NCBI RefSeq assembly: GCF_963930865.1
Contig: NZ_CAWVOH010000001.1
Location: 682,001 to 746,000, forward strand
Source of the DNA: Eupransor demetentiae
GTDB lineage: Bacteria; Bacillota; Bacilli; Lactobacillales; Lactobacillaceae
Direction: 5' to 3'
Length of the DNA stretch: 64,000 nucleotides
Part shown: positions 1 through 8,256 of the stretch, one piece after another
How positions within the stretch are numbered: position 1 is the first letter of the stretch
Layout: every line of letters begins with the position of its first letter
The notes under the pieces: generated by a model
What the model saw: the letters and a program-made list of their open reading frames with translations, nothing else
What the model was told of the DNA's origin: nothing
The model's database searches: none
Translations under genes and position numbers: made by a program

Positions 1-622
1 TTGAGTTAGCCGGGATTGAACCATTAAGGACTAATGACCAATCGTTACCAATCGTTAACTTAAGTGTGTTAACTGACGATGTCCCGTTCTTAATCGTGAT
101 AGTATCAACATTTTGCGGATACAAAATTTGTGGGTCATTGATATACGCTACGTTCGTACCACTAACTTCCTTAACTTGGCCATATCGGTATGGGTCACTC
201 ATTGTAATTTCTATGTTACCCTCTACTCCGATTGAACCAGGCTCAGTGTTGGTTAGTTTAGTAACAGTACCAGTACGGGTAAATTCTTGCTCGTCGTCAA
301 AGTAAAAGGTCTTTTCATCGCCTTGTAACAGTGACTTCAACCGTGTAAAGGCCAAGTTGAACTTATCAGTATCATCAGCAATCAAGAAGAACTTGACTGT
401 AATAACATTTTTATCCAGCGATGAATTTAAGAAGAAATCGCCATCGCCAAAGGTGTCGGCCACGTTCAACTTACGAGTGTAATTATCACGTCCATCAACG
501 TTTAGCGTGGTAAATTCTTCAATTTCATCATCTAGGTTATATCCGTTAAAAGTTAGTGACTCGATTGGGCGTTCTTTAGGAGGCGAACTGTGTTTTTCAA
601 TATCTCGAAACTCGTATGTCAT
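1..622 (-). CDS. Distal tail protein (Dit-like), partial
   Basis: The gene runs off the left edge, so only the N-terminal ~207 residues are present. It starts at an ATG at 622-620 behind a good AAGGAGG site (minus strand) and reads MTYEFRDIEKH. A Dit hub connects the tail tube to the baseplate in siphophages. The N-terminal pattern (PIESLTFNGY, then FFLIADDTDKFN, LKSLLQGDEK, ITMSDPYRYG) fits the sipho_tail (PF05709) family. It follows the tape measure gene in the transcription direction, the usual place for Dit. Family assignment rests on pattern and position only. Confidence 0.75.
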   Translation of the reverse strand, partial: MTYEFRDIEKHSSPPKERPIESLTFNGYNLDDEIEEFTTLNVDGRDNYTRKLNVADTFGDGDFFLNSSLDKNVITVKFFLIADDTDKFNLAFTRLKSLLQGDEKTFYFDDEQEFTRTGTVTKLTNTEPGSIGVEGNIEITMSDPYRYGQVKEVSGTNVAYINDPQILYPQNVDTITIKNGTSSVNTLKLTIGNDWSLVLNGSIPANS

Positions 623-631
623 GATACCTCC

Positions 632-3574
632 TTAATAAACCTGAATAGCGTTGTTACGACGCAAGTCGATGTTGTTACCTTGCTGAGTTGAAATGTCGTT
701 AACAAACCCTTGGTAAGTGTTGTTACCCATTTGCATATTGATATAGGCCGGTTGTACCCGGTCTTCCATCTTCATCTTGACGGTCCCGTCGTCACTTAAA
801 CTAACTCCATTGGTTAGTTCTGGACTAATACCAAGGTTAAACTTTTGTCCATCGACAATTTTTCCTGCAGCATTGATTGCTCCTTGAGCCATGTCGCTAA
901 TAGAATTAGTTGCCTTGCTAGCATTATCATCAACACCACCTATGAAACCAGCAACGGTAAACATACCAATTTCTTTGAAACGACGAGATGGTGAATGAAT
1001 TCCAAGGACAGACTTGGCAGCATCAAACGCTGCTTTGGCCATATTAGCAGCAATCCTTGCCGCATCATTGATTTTGTCTCTGATTCCTTCTATAAATCCG
1101 TCAACTAAGTGTCTACCAACAGAATTCAAACTGATTGAACCGGCACCATCTTTAGCATTATTACCGGCACCTTTACCAGCCCTATTCGAATTATTAAATC
1201 CGTCTGTTATACCTTTAATGAATTTGTCAATTAATTCTCCACCAGAGCGAAGTACTTCACCCAATGTATATCCGACACCGTAAACAAATTTCATGACAGC
1301 GTCTTGAGCCTTATCAGCAATATTCGGGATAGCTTGAACAAGGCCATCAATAAATTTGAAGATAAGGTTAATAGCAGCATCAATGATTGGTTGAAGATTG
1401 TCAGCTATTGAATTCACAAAAGTAACAATAAGGTTAACTGCTGATGGTATGATTTTCGGGATTGAGTCAGCAACAGCGTTCATAAAAGCAATCATCAAAT
1501 TAGTTGCTGAAATCACAATTTTAGGAATGTTTTTAGCCAAAGCGTTCAAAAATCCAATAAGTATTTGAGCAAACTTGGTAACGATTTGTGGTGTATAGGT
1601 TACAAGTTGATTTAAAAAATCAAGCAACATTTGTAGCAGCGCTTGAGAAATCAAAGGTGCTTGTGTTGCAATCGTTGTTACAAAACTAGTAATCATCATG
1701 GCAAATCCTTGGCCAATAGCTGTCATGATTGGAACGGCATTTTGTGCAGCTTGATTTGAATTATTTAATGCAATAATCAAATTAGCAAACGCCTGTACAG
1801 CAGCCGCAACTCCAAATGCTAATGCAGACATTCCTGCTGTTGCTAAAGCAATACCGGCACCAACTTCTAGTGCTGCAGTTCCCAAAGCCAAAAATCCAGC
1901 AGAACCTGCTGTAAGAGCTGGCCCAAGCAATGCTAGGACTCCAAGAATAACGCTAATTGCAACCGTAACTGCAGTTAATGTTCTAATTCCTTGCTTGCCC
2001 TGCTTTGAAAGTTCCGTGATAGCAAGAACTAGCGCAGCCATTGATCCAATAATCAAGGCAATTCCTGCTCCAATCTCTAAAATAGCTAAACCTAGTTCAG
2101 CCATACTTTTACCAGATCCCTTTGCTGCAGTTCCAGTAGCCTTAGTACCTGCTGCAGCTTCTGCAGAAGTTCCTGCAACGGCAGTATTACCGGTTGATAC
2201 ACCTAAAAGTTTTAGAACTAACTGACCAAATCCCTTAGCTGTATTAGCAACAATCTTAACGGTTGAACCAAGAACGCCAGTAATCTTTGACATGTTCGTG
2301 ATGAACGTACCAGCCATTGTTACGGCTGGCCCAATAGCCGTTGACAGTCCGACAAAATTACGAATTCCATCAGCAAATGGACTCTTGCTGGTCGTTGCCC
2401 AACGAACAGTATTATTAGCCATATCAAGCATAGCCCCTGATACACTTGATTTAGACTCCATGGCTGCATTAGTAAATGAACCCCAGTTATCACTCAAACG
2501 CTTTAACTTAGAACCGATGTTCTGTTGCATTTCGGCCGCTTGACTTTCCAAGAAAGCAGTAGCTTGTGAACCAGAACTGGTGGTTTTTTGTAGTTCCTTA
2601 GAAAATGCATCCCAAGAAGTAGTTGTGCTTCCGGTCTTGTCCTGAATACTTTCTAGCAATGGAAGCATGGCACCCATACCAGAAGTACCGAACATATTTT
2701 TAAGGGCCGCAGCTCGCTCCGAAGATGACATGTCCTTTGTCTTGTCACTGATTTCTTGAAGAATCTGTGGGAATGGCTTCATATTACCTTGCGCATCATT
2801 AAAACTAAGGCCAAGGGCTTGCATTTCCTTTGAAGCAATCTTAGAAGGTGCTTGCATCTGGATAATAGCGTGGTTCAAGTCTTGAGAGGCCTGTGCCGCA
2901 CTAAATCCCTTGTTGGTCAACAAACCAATGGCCGTCGAGGTATCTTGCATCGAGATACCTGCATTAGAAGCAGTACCACCAATCGTGGCCAATGCTTGCT
3001 GCATATCTTCAATAGAGGCGTTAGACAGGTTAGCCGTTTGGGTCAAATCAGCAGCAGCCTGCGCAGGAGTACCAATCGACTTACCCCAAATGTTCATCGC
3101 TTGCTGTACAACGTTGGCCGTAGTCTGTAAATCAGCACCAGCGGCCGTGGCAGCACGAGCAACGGCAGGAAATTCCGCTTTGATTTGGTCCAATGAAGCA
3201 CCATCTCGTGCCATGGAAAGCATGGCATCAGCAGCTTCCTTAGATGAAACCGGCAACTCGTTACCCATTTCTTCGGCAACTTTAGTTAACCCCTTAATAT
3301 CCTTAGCGGTACCACCGGCAACAACAGCCGCTTGGTTCATCGTTGATGAAAACGAACCGTATGACTTAAGCGCTGAAACACCTAGAACTGAAACGGCGGC
3401 CTCGGCAATTTGCATGCCTGTTCCGATTGATTGAATCTTATTTTGAACTGAACTAGCCACGTTTGAAGTTGAACTGCTAAAATTTTTCATGCCATTAATG
3501 GCTTTCTGAGTTCCTGAATCAAATCCTGATGTATCAGCACTAAATACTGTCTTTATTTCGTATTGTTCACTCAT
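632..3574 (-). CDS. Phage tail tape measure protein
   Basis: This 980-residue protein is the longest gene of the tail module. It sets tail length and is threaded inside the tail tube. Residues ~50-330 match the TP901-type tape-measure core (for example AADAMLSMARDG, LQTTANVVQQAMNIWG). Several hydrophobic helices follow at ~500-600 and a helical repeat-like stretch of about 35-residue units (ALLQMLLDFLNQL, ILIGFLNALAKN, LMIAFMNAVADS, LIVTFVNSIADN) at ~690-800. The ATG is preceded by GGAAAGGAGGG. It overlaps the end of the upstream tail chaperone by 8 bases, implying translational coupling. Confidence 0.93.
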   Translation of the reverse strand: MSEQYEIKTVFSADTSGFDSGTQKAINGMKNFSSSTSNVASSVQNKIQSIGTGMQIAEAAVSVLGVSALKSYGSFSSTMNQAAVVAGGTAKDIKGLTKVAEEMGNELPVSSKEAADAMLSMARDGASLDQIKAEFPAVARAATAAGADLQTTANVVQQAMNIWGKSIGTPAQAAADLTQTANLSNASIEDMQQALATIGGTASNAGISMQDTSTAIGLLTNKGFSAAQASQDLNHAIIQMQAPSKIASKEMQALGLSFNDAQGNMKPFPQILQEISDKTKDMSSSERAAALKNMFGTSGMGAMLPLLESIQDKTGSTTTSWDAFSKELQKTTSSGSQATAFLESQAAEMQQNIGSKLKRLSDNWGSFTNAAMESKSSVSGAMLDMANNTVRWATTSKSPFADGIRNFVGLSTAIGPAVTMAGTFITNMSKITGVLGSTVKIVANTAKGFGQLVLKLLGVSTGNTAVAGTSAEAAAGTKATGTAAKGSGKSMAELGLAILEIGAGIALIIGSMAALVLAITELSKQGKQGIRTLTAVTVAISVILGVLALLGPALTAGSAGFLALGTAALEVGAGIALATAGMSALAFGVAAAVQAFANLIIALNNSNQAAQNAVPIMTAIGQGFAMMITSFVTTIATQAPLISQALLQMLLDFLNQLVTYTPQIVTKFAQILIGFLNALAKNIPKIVISATNLMIAFMNAVADSIPKIIPSAVNLIVTFVNSIADNLQPIIDAAINLIFKFIDGLVQAIPNIADKAQDAVMKFVYGVGYTLGEVLRSGGELIDKFIKGITDGFNNSNRAGKGAGNNAKDGAGSISLNSVGRHLVDGFIEGIRDKINDAARIAANMAKAAFDAAKSVLGIHSPSRRFKEIGMFTVAGFIGGVDDNASKATNSISDMAQGAINAAGKIVDGQKFNLGISPELTNGVSLSDDGTVKMKMEDRVQPAYINMQMGNNTYQGFVNDISTQQGNNIDLRRNNAIQVY

Positions 3575-4019
3575 GATTTACCCTCCTTTCCAATTTGTCT
3601 AATAGATCGAGATTGTATTCTTTCTCGATTTTTTGTTTTTTTTGTAGTTTCATCAGCTTGCGTTGTTCGTCGAAATCAACAACAGCATTAGGGTTATAAC
3701 GCTCCTTAAGGCGGTTGTAGTTGCTTTCAAACTCTTTTCCATAGAAACTATCGAAGTCTTTAAAAATAGGTTTACCGGACTTGTCAGTGCCTTGAATCAA
3801 AGCATTAGCGAACGCCTGCATGTGGATATCTTTTTGATGGTCCAACTCTGAAAGTTGATAGGCTTCCATGCGCAAGTTGTACTCATCAATCGTCATATCT
3901 TCGAGTTGAGAAACACTGGATAAACCAAAATAGCGCAACCCGTTTACCAACAATTCGTGGTACGTGGTTGCGCTGTCTTGCTCTTGGCCGCTTACTTGCT
4001 CTGTTGAGCTGCGGCCACC
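3567..4019 (-). CDS. Tail assembly chaperone, frameshift extension (GT-type)
   Basis: This frame encodes the downstream part of the tail chaperone pair and is open from the slippery site at 4019 to the stop at 3567, about 150 residues. It has no ATG near its beginning; the earliest usable initiator is a TTG at 3953. It is therefore best read as the T domain of a G-T fusion of about 258 residues made by -1 frameshifting from the preceding gene. It is rich in charged helical residues (ERYNPNAVVDFDEQRKLMKL). It overlaps the tape measure start, its presumed client. Known biology: G binds the tube and GT binds the tape measure during tail assembly. Confidence 0.75.
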   Translation of the reverse strand, partial: GGRSSTEQVSGQEQDSATTYHELLVNGLRYFGLSSVSQLEDMTIDEYNLRMEAYQLSELDHQKDIHMQAFANALIQGTDKSGKPIFKDFDSFYGKEFESNYNRLKERYNPNAVVDFDEQRKLMKLQKKQKIEKEYNLDLLDKLERRVNHE

Positions 4020-4342
4020 TTTTTTGACGTAAACTTTGAATTTAACAACGCATCGATAACCTTTTCAGTTAATTCATCAATGTTAGTGTTGTCATCTTCC
4101 AAGTAAGCGTCCATTTCTTCCACAGTCAACTTTTCATCTGCTGCTGCGTTTGCTGAAATCAGAATATCTTCAAGCGCTTCTGGGTCGTTCATTGAAACCA
4201 GACGGTTAATACCCATTTCAACGCCAACACCAAACTTAACGCCGTTAGCATCAACTTCCTTAGTCTTGTCCAACTCACGGATAAAGCGCATGCCAAACTT
4301 AAATTGATGTTCAGTTCCATTGATAGTTAGTGTAAAAGCCAT
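3992..4342 (-). CDS. Tail assembly chaperone (G-type)
   Basis: A 116-residue acidic protein (MAFTLTINGTEHQFKFG start) between the major tail protein and tape measure genes, the canonical place of tail chaperone G. It starts at an ATG after a weak purine stretch. Near its 3' end it holds an A_AAA_AAG heptamer in the zero frame (4025-4019). Normal termination occurs at 3992, giving G alone, and slippage gives the longer G-T product. The family is highly diverged, so the call rests on position, size and the frameshift signal. Confidence 0.8.
   Translation of the reverse strand: MAFTLTINGTEHQFKFGMRFIRELDKTKEVDANGVKFGVGVEMGINRLVSMNDPEALEDILISANAAADEKLTVEEMDAYLEDDNTNIDELTEKVIDALLNSKFTSKKVAAAQQSK
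4019..4025 (-). promoter_or_regulatory. Programmed -1 frameshift slippery heptamer A_AAA_AAG
   Basis: On the minus strand the zero-frame codons read TCA AAA AAG and the seven bases A AAA AAG fit the X_XXY_YYZ rule, the same heptamer used by E. coli dnaX. After a -1 slip the new frame (GGT GGC CGC...) stays open into the next gene without a stop, while the zero frame ends nine codons later (stop codon at 3994-3992). Conserved frameshifting between the two tail chaperone genes is well established for long-tailed phages. Confidence 0.8.
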
Positions 4343-4417
4343 TTTGTTACCTCATTCTTAGTTTTTATCGGGCTTTTAACCCCGTTCGGACGTATAATCC
4401 GCCGTCGCTGTCATAAA

Positions 4418-4978
4418 TTACTTGCTAGTCGACTTAGGTGCCGTAGCACTGTTAGATGACTCTGAACTGGAAACGACGCCCAAATCACGGAAGTTGTAAT
4501 CAGTGCCGTTACTTGCGTCGTCAAGCTTAAGCGTCAATTCGCCACGCTTGGCAAATCCGCCGTCGATATTGGCTTCAAACTTACGAGTCAATGAAGCGTC
4601 TGAGTCGGCGCCTTCTTCCATTGAAGTCAATCCGGCACGCATGTAACGTGCTGCATAAGTATCTGCCGCAGAACCTGGAGTATCCGTATAGACAATCCAG
4701 AATTCAACCTTTTTGTTTTGTTCGTTGGCATCGTCCAACATGTCCAAGATATCTTGGTTAGAAGCCAAGATTTCCAACGACAAAGTTCCATCAGTTGAAC
4801 CACCCTTTGAAACTGATCCGTCCTTGGTATCTTCGGTCTTCTTGTCTCGCGAGGTCTTGTATGAATAAGTTGTCTGATAAGCAACCTTGATACCCTTGCG
4901 CTTTGCTTCGTCTTCAAGCAAACGAGCAAATACCAAGGCCTTACCGCCAGACAGTGCCTTCAAGCCTGTTTCTGCCAT
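4418..4978 (-). CDS. Major tail protein (TP901-1 type)
   Basis: A 186-residue tail tube subunit. It shows the layout of the TP901-1/Lactobacillales major tail family: an N-terminal region with GLKALSGGKALVFARLLEDE, a central beta-rich part (TDGTLSLEILASNQDI, KVEFWIVYTD) and a C-terminal FEANIDGGFAKRGELTLKLDD segment, then a Ser-rich tail. It precedes the chaperone/tape-measure cluster, as expected. Many copies polymerise around the tape measure to form the tube. Confidence 0.85.
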   Translation of the reverse strand: MAETGLKALSGGKALVFARLLEDEAKRKGIKVAYQTTYSYKTSRDKKTEDTKDGSVSKGGSTDGTLSLEILASNQDILDMLDDANEQNKKVEFWIVYTDTPGSAADTYAARYMRAGLTSMEEGADSDASLTRKFEANIDGGFAKRGELTLKLDDASNGTDYNFRDLGVVSSSESSNSATAPKSTSK

Positions 4979-5001
4979 GTATATAATCCTTTCTTATTAC
5001 A

Positions 5002-5409
5002 CTAAAAAACACGGAACGTTACATCTAACGTACCGTGCCATAGAATGACGTTGTCTTCTTGCTCCTCTTGTACCGAGTTAACGGTGTACATGGGGTCAAG
5101 TTCGACAGTGTAGCCATCAATCTCAGAGAGACCCATGACGTACTGATAAATTTTGTTTTTAAGTTCTTCAACGGTTTGTCGGTCTTCCTTATCGCCAAAT
5201 ACATGGACGGTTAAGGATGGTTTAGAACGCAACACGCCTTTGGCCGGTGTGTACTGTTGAAGACTTGTAGCGCCCATATAAACAATCGGTTCATCGTGAT
5301 CAAACTGCTTAAAGTCTGGCGCAACGTCAAAATAACGTTCTTCGCCAACCATATCCAGTAGATGTCCTCCGATTTCCTTATATAGGGCGTATTCTGGTGT
5401 GTCAACCAT
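5002..5409 (-). CDS. Tail completion/terminator protein (DUF3168-like)
   Basis: A 135-residue protein (MVDTPEYALYKEIGGHLLDM) located just upstream of the major tail gene and overlapping the preceding HK97-gp10-like gene by 8 bases. Size, position and pattern (SLTVHVFGDKEDRQTVEEL then a C-terminal WHGTLDVTFRVF strand) fit the DUF3168/tail-terminator family that caps the tail tube and joins it to the neck. No catalytic motif is expected. Assignment is by synteny plus a weak sequence pattern. Confidence 0.65.
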   Translation of the reverse strand: MVDTPEYALYKEIGGHLLDMVGEERYFDVAPDFKQFDHDEPIVYMGATSLQQYTPAKGVLRSKPSLTVHVFGDKEDRQTVEELKNKIYQYVMGLSEIDGYTVELDPMYTVNSVQEEQEDNVILWHGTLDVTFRVF

Positions 5410-5764
5410 TTAGGATAGCCTCCAGATTGCTAATGAAGACGTTTTTATGAGCCATAAACGCCTGATACATGAACAGCTTAGGTTTGATAAACCGAGTTCC
5501 GTTTTCTTGGGCGTAACCATAGTTGAAATTCTTGTTATAGGCGTTCGCTGTCACTGTACCAACAGCAGTAGTTGAGGTGCTAACCACATTAATATTCGTG
5601 CTGCGCTTCAGAAAACCAGTTTTGACGGGAGCAAGACGTGCTGCCTGTTGTTGTGTGCTAGCTGCTGTCGTTTGAACTAACCGCTTAGCACGTTCAGGCA
5701 ATAGCTGTCGCTTGTTGGTCATTGCTGACACAAACTTGTCTGCCCCTTCAACCCTAATTGACAT
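5402..5764 (-). CDS. HK97 gp10-like neck/tail-completion protein
   Basis: A 120-residue basic protein with the typical gp10 features: an N-terminal helix followed by a block reading KRLVQTTAASTQQQAARLAPVK-like (residues ~30-48), then VKTGFLKRSTN and a central beta hairpin ending YGYAQENGTRF. In HK97-like phages this protein sits at the head-tail joint. It overlaps both flanking genes slightly, so the connector genes form one translationally coupled run. Confidence 0.75.
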   Translation of the reverse strand: MSIRVEGADKFVSAMTNKRQLLPERAKRLVQTTAASTQQQAARLAPVKTGFLKRSTNINVVSTSTTAVGTVTANAYNKNFNYGYAQENGTRFIKPKLFMYQAFMAHKNVFISNLEAILNG

Positions 5765-6071
5765 CTGTGCGCTCCTTCGTGCCGTTTAGCTTAACTGTGA
5801 CGGACTTGCGATAACCAACCTGTTGGCCTTCAATCGGCACATACTGATTACCATCAACAATTGCAAATTCAAAGCTAGGCAGCGGCATAGCTGTACGAAT
5901 AATTAACTGGTCATAGGCCACAACACCATAGTCACGATAGGATTTTGCAGCGGACATGGTTGTCACGTTCGCAATAAAACTCCCAATCTTGACGTTAGCT
6001 GTTCCAGGCTGTTTCACACGAGGGTCTTTTGAGCGTTTTGCCTTGTTGTACAAGACAATTTCTGTTGACAT
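5754..6071 (-). CDS. Head closure / head-tail adaptor protein
   Basis: A ~105-residue protein between the connector and gp10-like genes, the usual slot for a head-closure (stopper) protein. Core pattern: AAKSYRDYGVVAYDQLIIRT and a C-terminal YRKSVTVKLNGTKERTDVN. An ATG at 6071 is preferred; a TTG two codons upstream overlaps the previous stop codon. Its role would be sealing the portal channel after packaging. The name is inferred from synteny because closure proteins diverge strongly. Confidence 0.6.
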   Translation of the reverse strand: MSTEIVLYNKAKRSKDPRVKQPGTANVKIGSFIANVTTMSAAKSYRDYGVVAYDQLIIRTAMPLPSFEFAIVDGNQYVPIEGQQVGYRKSVTVKLNGTKERTDVN

Positions 6072-6073
6072 GT

Positions 6074-6409
6074 TCAATAGAAAATCGCCCTCCCTCGCCG
6101 TGGCCCATAATTGTCCTTATCCCGATAGGCGTTAATCTCTTTCATGTAAGGGTCAAAGTCATTGTCACGGAAAGTCATGGTTAAACCGTCCTGTGATGAT
6201 GACTTCATACCCTCGTTACCGATGCGAGAAAAACGTGATGCCGTCACATCATTCACGATATAGTCGAACTTCGTCGGGATACGGGTTGGGTCTTCAATCC
6301 CAAGCAAGACAGCTAGACGATTGCGCACCTCTTCTTCAAGAATATCAAGCTTATCTTCAACACTAACCGTGTTGCTAACTAGCTTGGCGTATCGTTTTGC
6401 TACTGTCAT
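6074..6409 (-). CDS. Head-tail connector protein (gp6/gp15-like adaptor)
   Basis: A 111-residue helical protein directly after the major capsid gene, starting MTVAKRYAKLVSN. The segment VEDKLDILEEEVRNRLAVLLG and the later FDYIVNDVTASRFSRIGNEG match the general pattern of phage connector adaptors, which form a ring under the portal. It ends in a basic RRGRAIFY tail. It is separated from the capsid gene by 13 bases and leads into the next connector gene with its stop touching the next start. Confidence 0.65.
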   Translation of the reverse strand: MTVAKRYAKLVSNTVSVEDKLDILEEEVRNRLAVLLGIEDPTRIPTKFDYIVNDVTASRFSRIGNEGMKSSSQDGLTMTFRDNDFDPYMKEINAYRDKDNYGPRRGRAIFY

Positions 6410-6422
6410 TTACTTGCCTCTC

Positions 6423-7292
6423 TTAGTTACCTGACTTAGCTGCGCTTGAACCAGACTTACCAGCCGTCAAGATAGCCTTCTTGTTGTTGTCGGAAATCCA
6501 TGCACCGTACTTACCAGCACCTTGCAATTCAACACCAGCAAAGTTAGTAGCATCAATGGTACGAACGATGTTAATACCCAAGAATGCACGTCCAACGTTG
6601 TCAGGAGCAAAGATAACCTTAGCCCCTTGCATGTATTGCGTAGGCACTTCAGTAACACGGATGCCCTTCAACATCACTACACCATTAGTGTCGATGTTAG
6701 TTGCTGAGTTCTTAGCGGTCGTGGTTGCTGATGCGTCCACAATAGCGTTGTATGTTTCTGGATCAACGTAAGCACGTACAGGAACAGTGATTTCCATGTC
6801 CGTGTATTCTTGTGATGCCTTACCGAACACCTTCACTACGTCTGATGCAGAACCCAAGTCCTTGTCAGCATTGTCGGTCAACTTCTTACCAAACAAGTTG
6901 TTAAACAAACGAACCTTGGCTTGTGCTTGCAAGTCCAATCGGTCAGCTACGGCTTGGTTCAATTCAGCGTTCACAGTGAAACGGTCAAGCCCTTCACGAA
7001 TAGCCCAAGTATCGTCGTAAGGCACGTCAGTATTCTTGTAGATGACTTCTTTCAACTTACCAAAACGATTTGAGTTGTCAGAACCGTTTCCAAAGGCGGT
7101 GTTAGCATCGGTACTATACTTACCAAGTTCTGCAGGCAAGTCAGTAGACTTGATAGAAAACATAGTTGCGTTATCAGTTACACCATCAATCGTCTGCAAA
7201 TCTCCAAAAGCTGGTTGGAAAGCAGACAATGAGCGGAATACCGGTACAATCAAACCGGCAAATTGCTTGTCAAAAATTTGTTCATTAGCCAT
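6423..7292 (-). CDS. Major capsid protein
   Basis: A 289-residue shell protein starting MANEQIFDKQFAGLIVPVFR. The mid-region TDVPYDDTWAIREGLDRFTV and the C-terminal half (ITVPVRAYVDPETYNAIVDA, MLKGIRVTEVPTQYM, APDNVGRAFLGINIVRT) are typical of HK97-fold capsids of Lactobacillales siphophages. It lies directly after the scaffold gene with a GGAGGCC ribosome binding site. No N-terminal delta domain or protease is visible, consistent with use of the separate scaffold. Confidence 0.9.
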   Translation of the reverse strand: MANEQIFDKQFAGLIVPVFRSLSAFQPAFGDLQTIDGVTDNATMFSIKSTDLPAELGKYSTDANTAFGNGSDNSNRFGKLKEVIYKNTDVPYDDTWAIREGLDRFTVNAELNQAVADRLDLQAQAKVRLFNNLFGKKLTDNADKDLGSASDVVKVFGKASQEYTDMEITVPVRAYVDPETYNAIVDASATTTAKNSATNIDTNGVVMLKGIRVTEVPTQYMQGAKVIFAPDNVGRAFLGINIVRTIDATNFAGVELQGAGKYGAWISDNNKKAILTAGKSGSSAAKSGN

Positions 7293-7303
7293 TTATGGCC
7301 TCC

Positions 7304-7864
7304 TTATTGATATTTCTTCATCTTTGCAGCAAACGGGTTATCAACGTTATCAAGCTCAGAGGCAGAACCGTTAGGCTTGCCGCTGCCGCTCAACTTCGCA
7401 TCAACCTTAGCGTTTACTTGCTTTTCAATCGTGCTAGTCAACACATCAACCGTCTTATTGATGGCTTCGGCGTCTCCTAGCGTTACAAGGCTATCTGCCA
7501 AATCTGAAGGTAAACCTTTCTCGGACAATACGTCACGAGTGTTAGCCGTCAATTCACGTCGGTTCAATTCATCAAGGCGCTTCTTGTACTCAGCTTCTTG
7601 CTTTTCCTGTTCGGCCTGACGTTTCTCATCTTCGCTCATCTTGGCTAACTTAGCGCCCTCAGACTTGGCTTCATCTAGCTTTGCCTGCTGCTCTTTTTCC
7701 CACTTAGCACGAACCTTAGCAACACGTCGTTCAGCTTCTTGTTCAGCCATCTTCTGTGCTTCTTCAGCCGTGTATGTGGTTACTTGGTCTTCTTGCCCTT
7801 GCCCTTCTTGCAAGCCATCATTACCACCACCTTGTACGTTTTCATTTTTAGCTTCGTCTGTCAT
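7304..7864 (-). CDS. Capsid scaffolding protein (DUF4355-like)
   Basis: A 186-residue acidic, highly helical protein (residues ~50-125 are an uninterrupted Glu/Lys/Gln-rich coiled coil) immediately before the major capsid gene, the layout of DUF4355 scaffolding proteins. The ATG at 7864 is chosen because it is preceded by AAAGGAGAAGTT. A longer in-frame reading begins at a TTG at 7921 but would translate the leader. The C-terminal end NPFAAKMKKYQ is the conserved capsid-binding-like tail. It lies 130 bases after the preceding gene, with a terminator-like hairpin between. Confidence 0.85.
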   Translation of the reverse strand: MTDEAKNENVQGGGNDGLQEGQGQEDQVTTYTAEEAQKMAEQEAERRVAKVRAKWEKEQQAKLDEAKSEGAKLAKMSEDEKRQAEQEKQEAEYKKRLDELNRRELTANTRDVLSEKGLPSDLADSLVTLGDAEAINKTVDVLTSTIEKQVNAKVDAKLSGSGKPNGSASELDNVDNPFAAKMKKYQ

Positions 7865-7978
7865 AACTTCTCCTTTGCACAGCGCCTGCACAGCTTCCAC
7901 CAATCGGCACAAGTTCCACAAGGTCGCTCCGTTTAAAAGTTCAATAAGCAGTTAAAGGCTTGCTTAGGCACGTAATAT

Positions 7979-8007
7979 AAAAAGGCAGACTGTTTAGTCC
8001 GCCTTTT
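7979..8007 (-). terminator. Terminator-like hairpin inside the late operon
   Basis: On the minus strand an AAAAGGC-GGACT stem, AAAC loop and AGTC-TGCCTTTTT arm follow directly on the stop codon of the 84-residue gene and end in a T run. This lies within the head gene operon, between minor head and scaffold genes. It would terminate or attenuate unless antitermination or processing is used. Confidence 0.6.
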
Positions 8008-8248
8008 CGTAAGTCTTTTCAAATACACCTTGAGCCACGGCGTAGACTTCATCGTTACTGTGAACGAGATAGTCGCCATCACCGGCTGTCGAGATACCAG
8101 TCATCCCCATTAGATCAACACGGAAGTTTCCCTTTTCGTCAACGGAAAAGTTAAAGTTGCCAATCCAATCAGGAACATTTTCATTCTTCAAAAAATCATC
8201 TTTCGAAACCTTGTAGGCTTCCACATCAACACTCTTGCGATACTTCAT
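7994..8248 (-). CDS. Small hypothetical phage protein
   Basis: An 84-residue acidic protein of unknown function between the minor head and scaffold genes. The second of two adjacent ATGs is chosen, as it is better spaced from AGGAG. Pattern: KYRKSVDVEAYKVSKDDFL, then WIGNFNFSVDE and a C-terminal GDGDYLVHSNDEVYAVAQ. The GDYLV..NDEVYAV segment recurs in many small phage proteins of unknown role. It has no membrane segment and no cysteines. Its stop codon is buried in the terminator-like hairpin that follows. Confidence 0.7.
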   Translation of the reverse strand: MKYRKSVDVEAYKVSKDDFLKNENVPDWIGNFNFSVDEKGNFRVDLMGMTGISTAGDGDYLVHSNDEVYAVAQGVFEKTYEKAD

Positions 8249-8256
8249 CATTTCTC

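Noticed and set aside
66..305. 79-residue plus-strand frame at the left edge
   Set aside because: Antisense to the partial Dit gene, which continues past the edge with a clear start and ribosome binding site.
2910..3434. 174-residue plus-strand frame opposite the tape measure gene
   Set aside because: Antisense shadow of a strongly supported coding gene; no ribosome binding site or family pattern.
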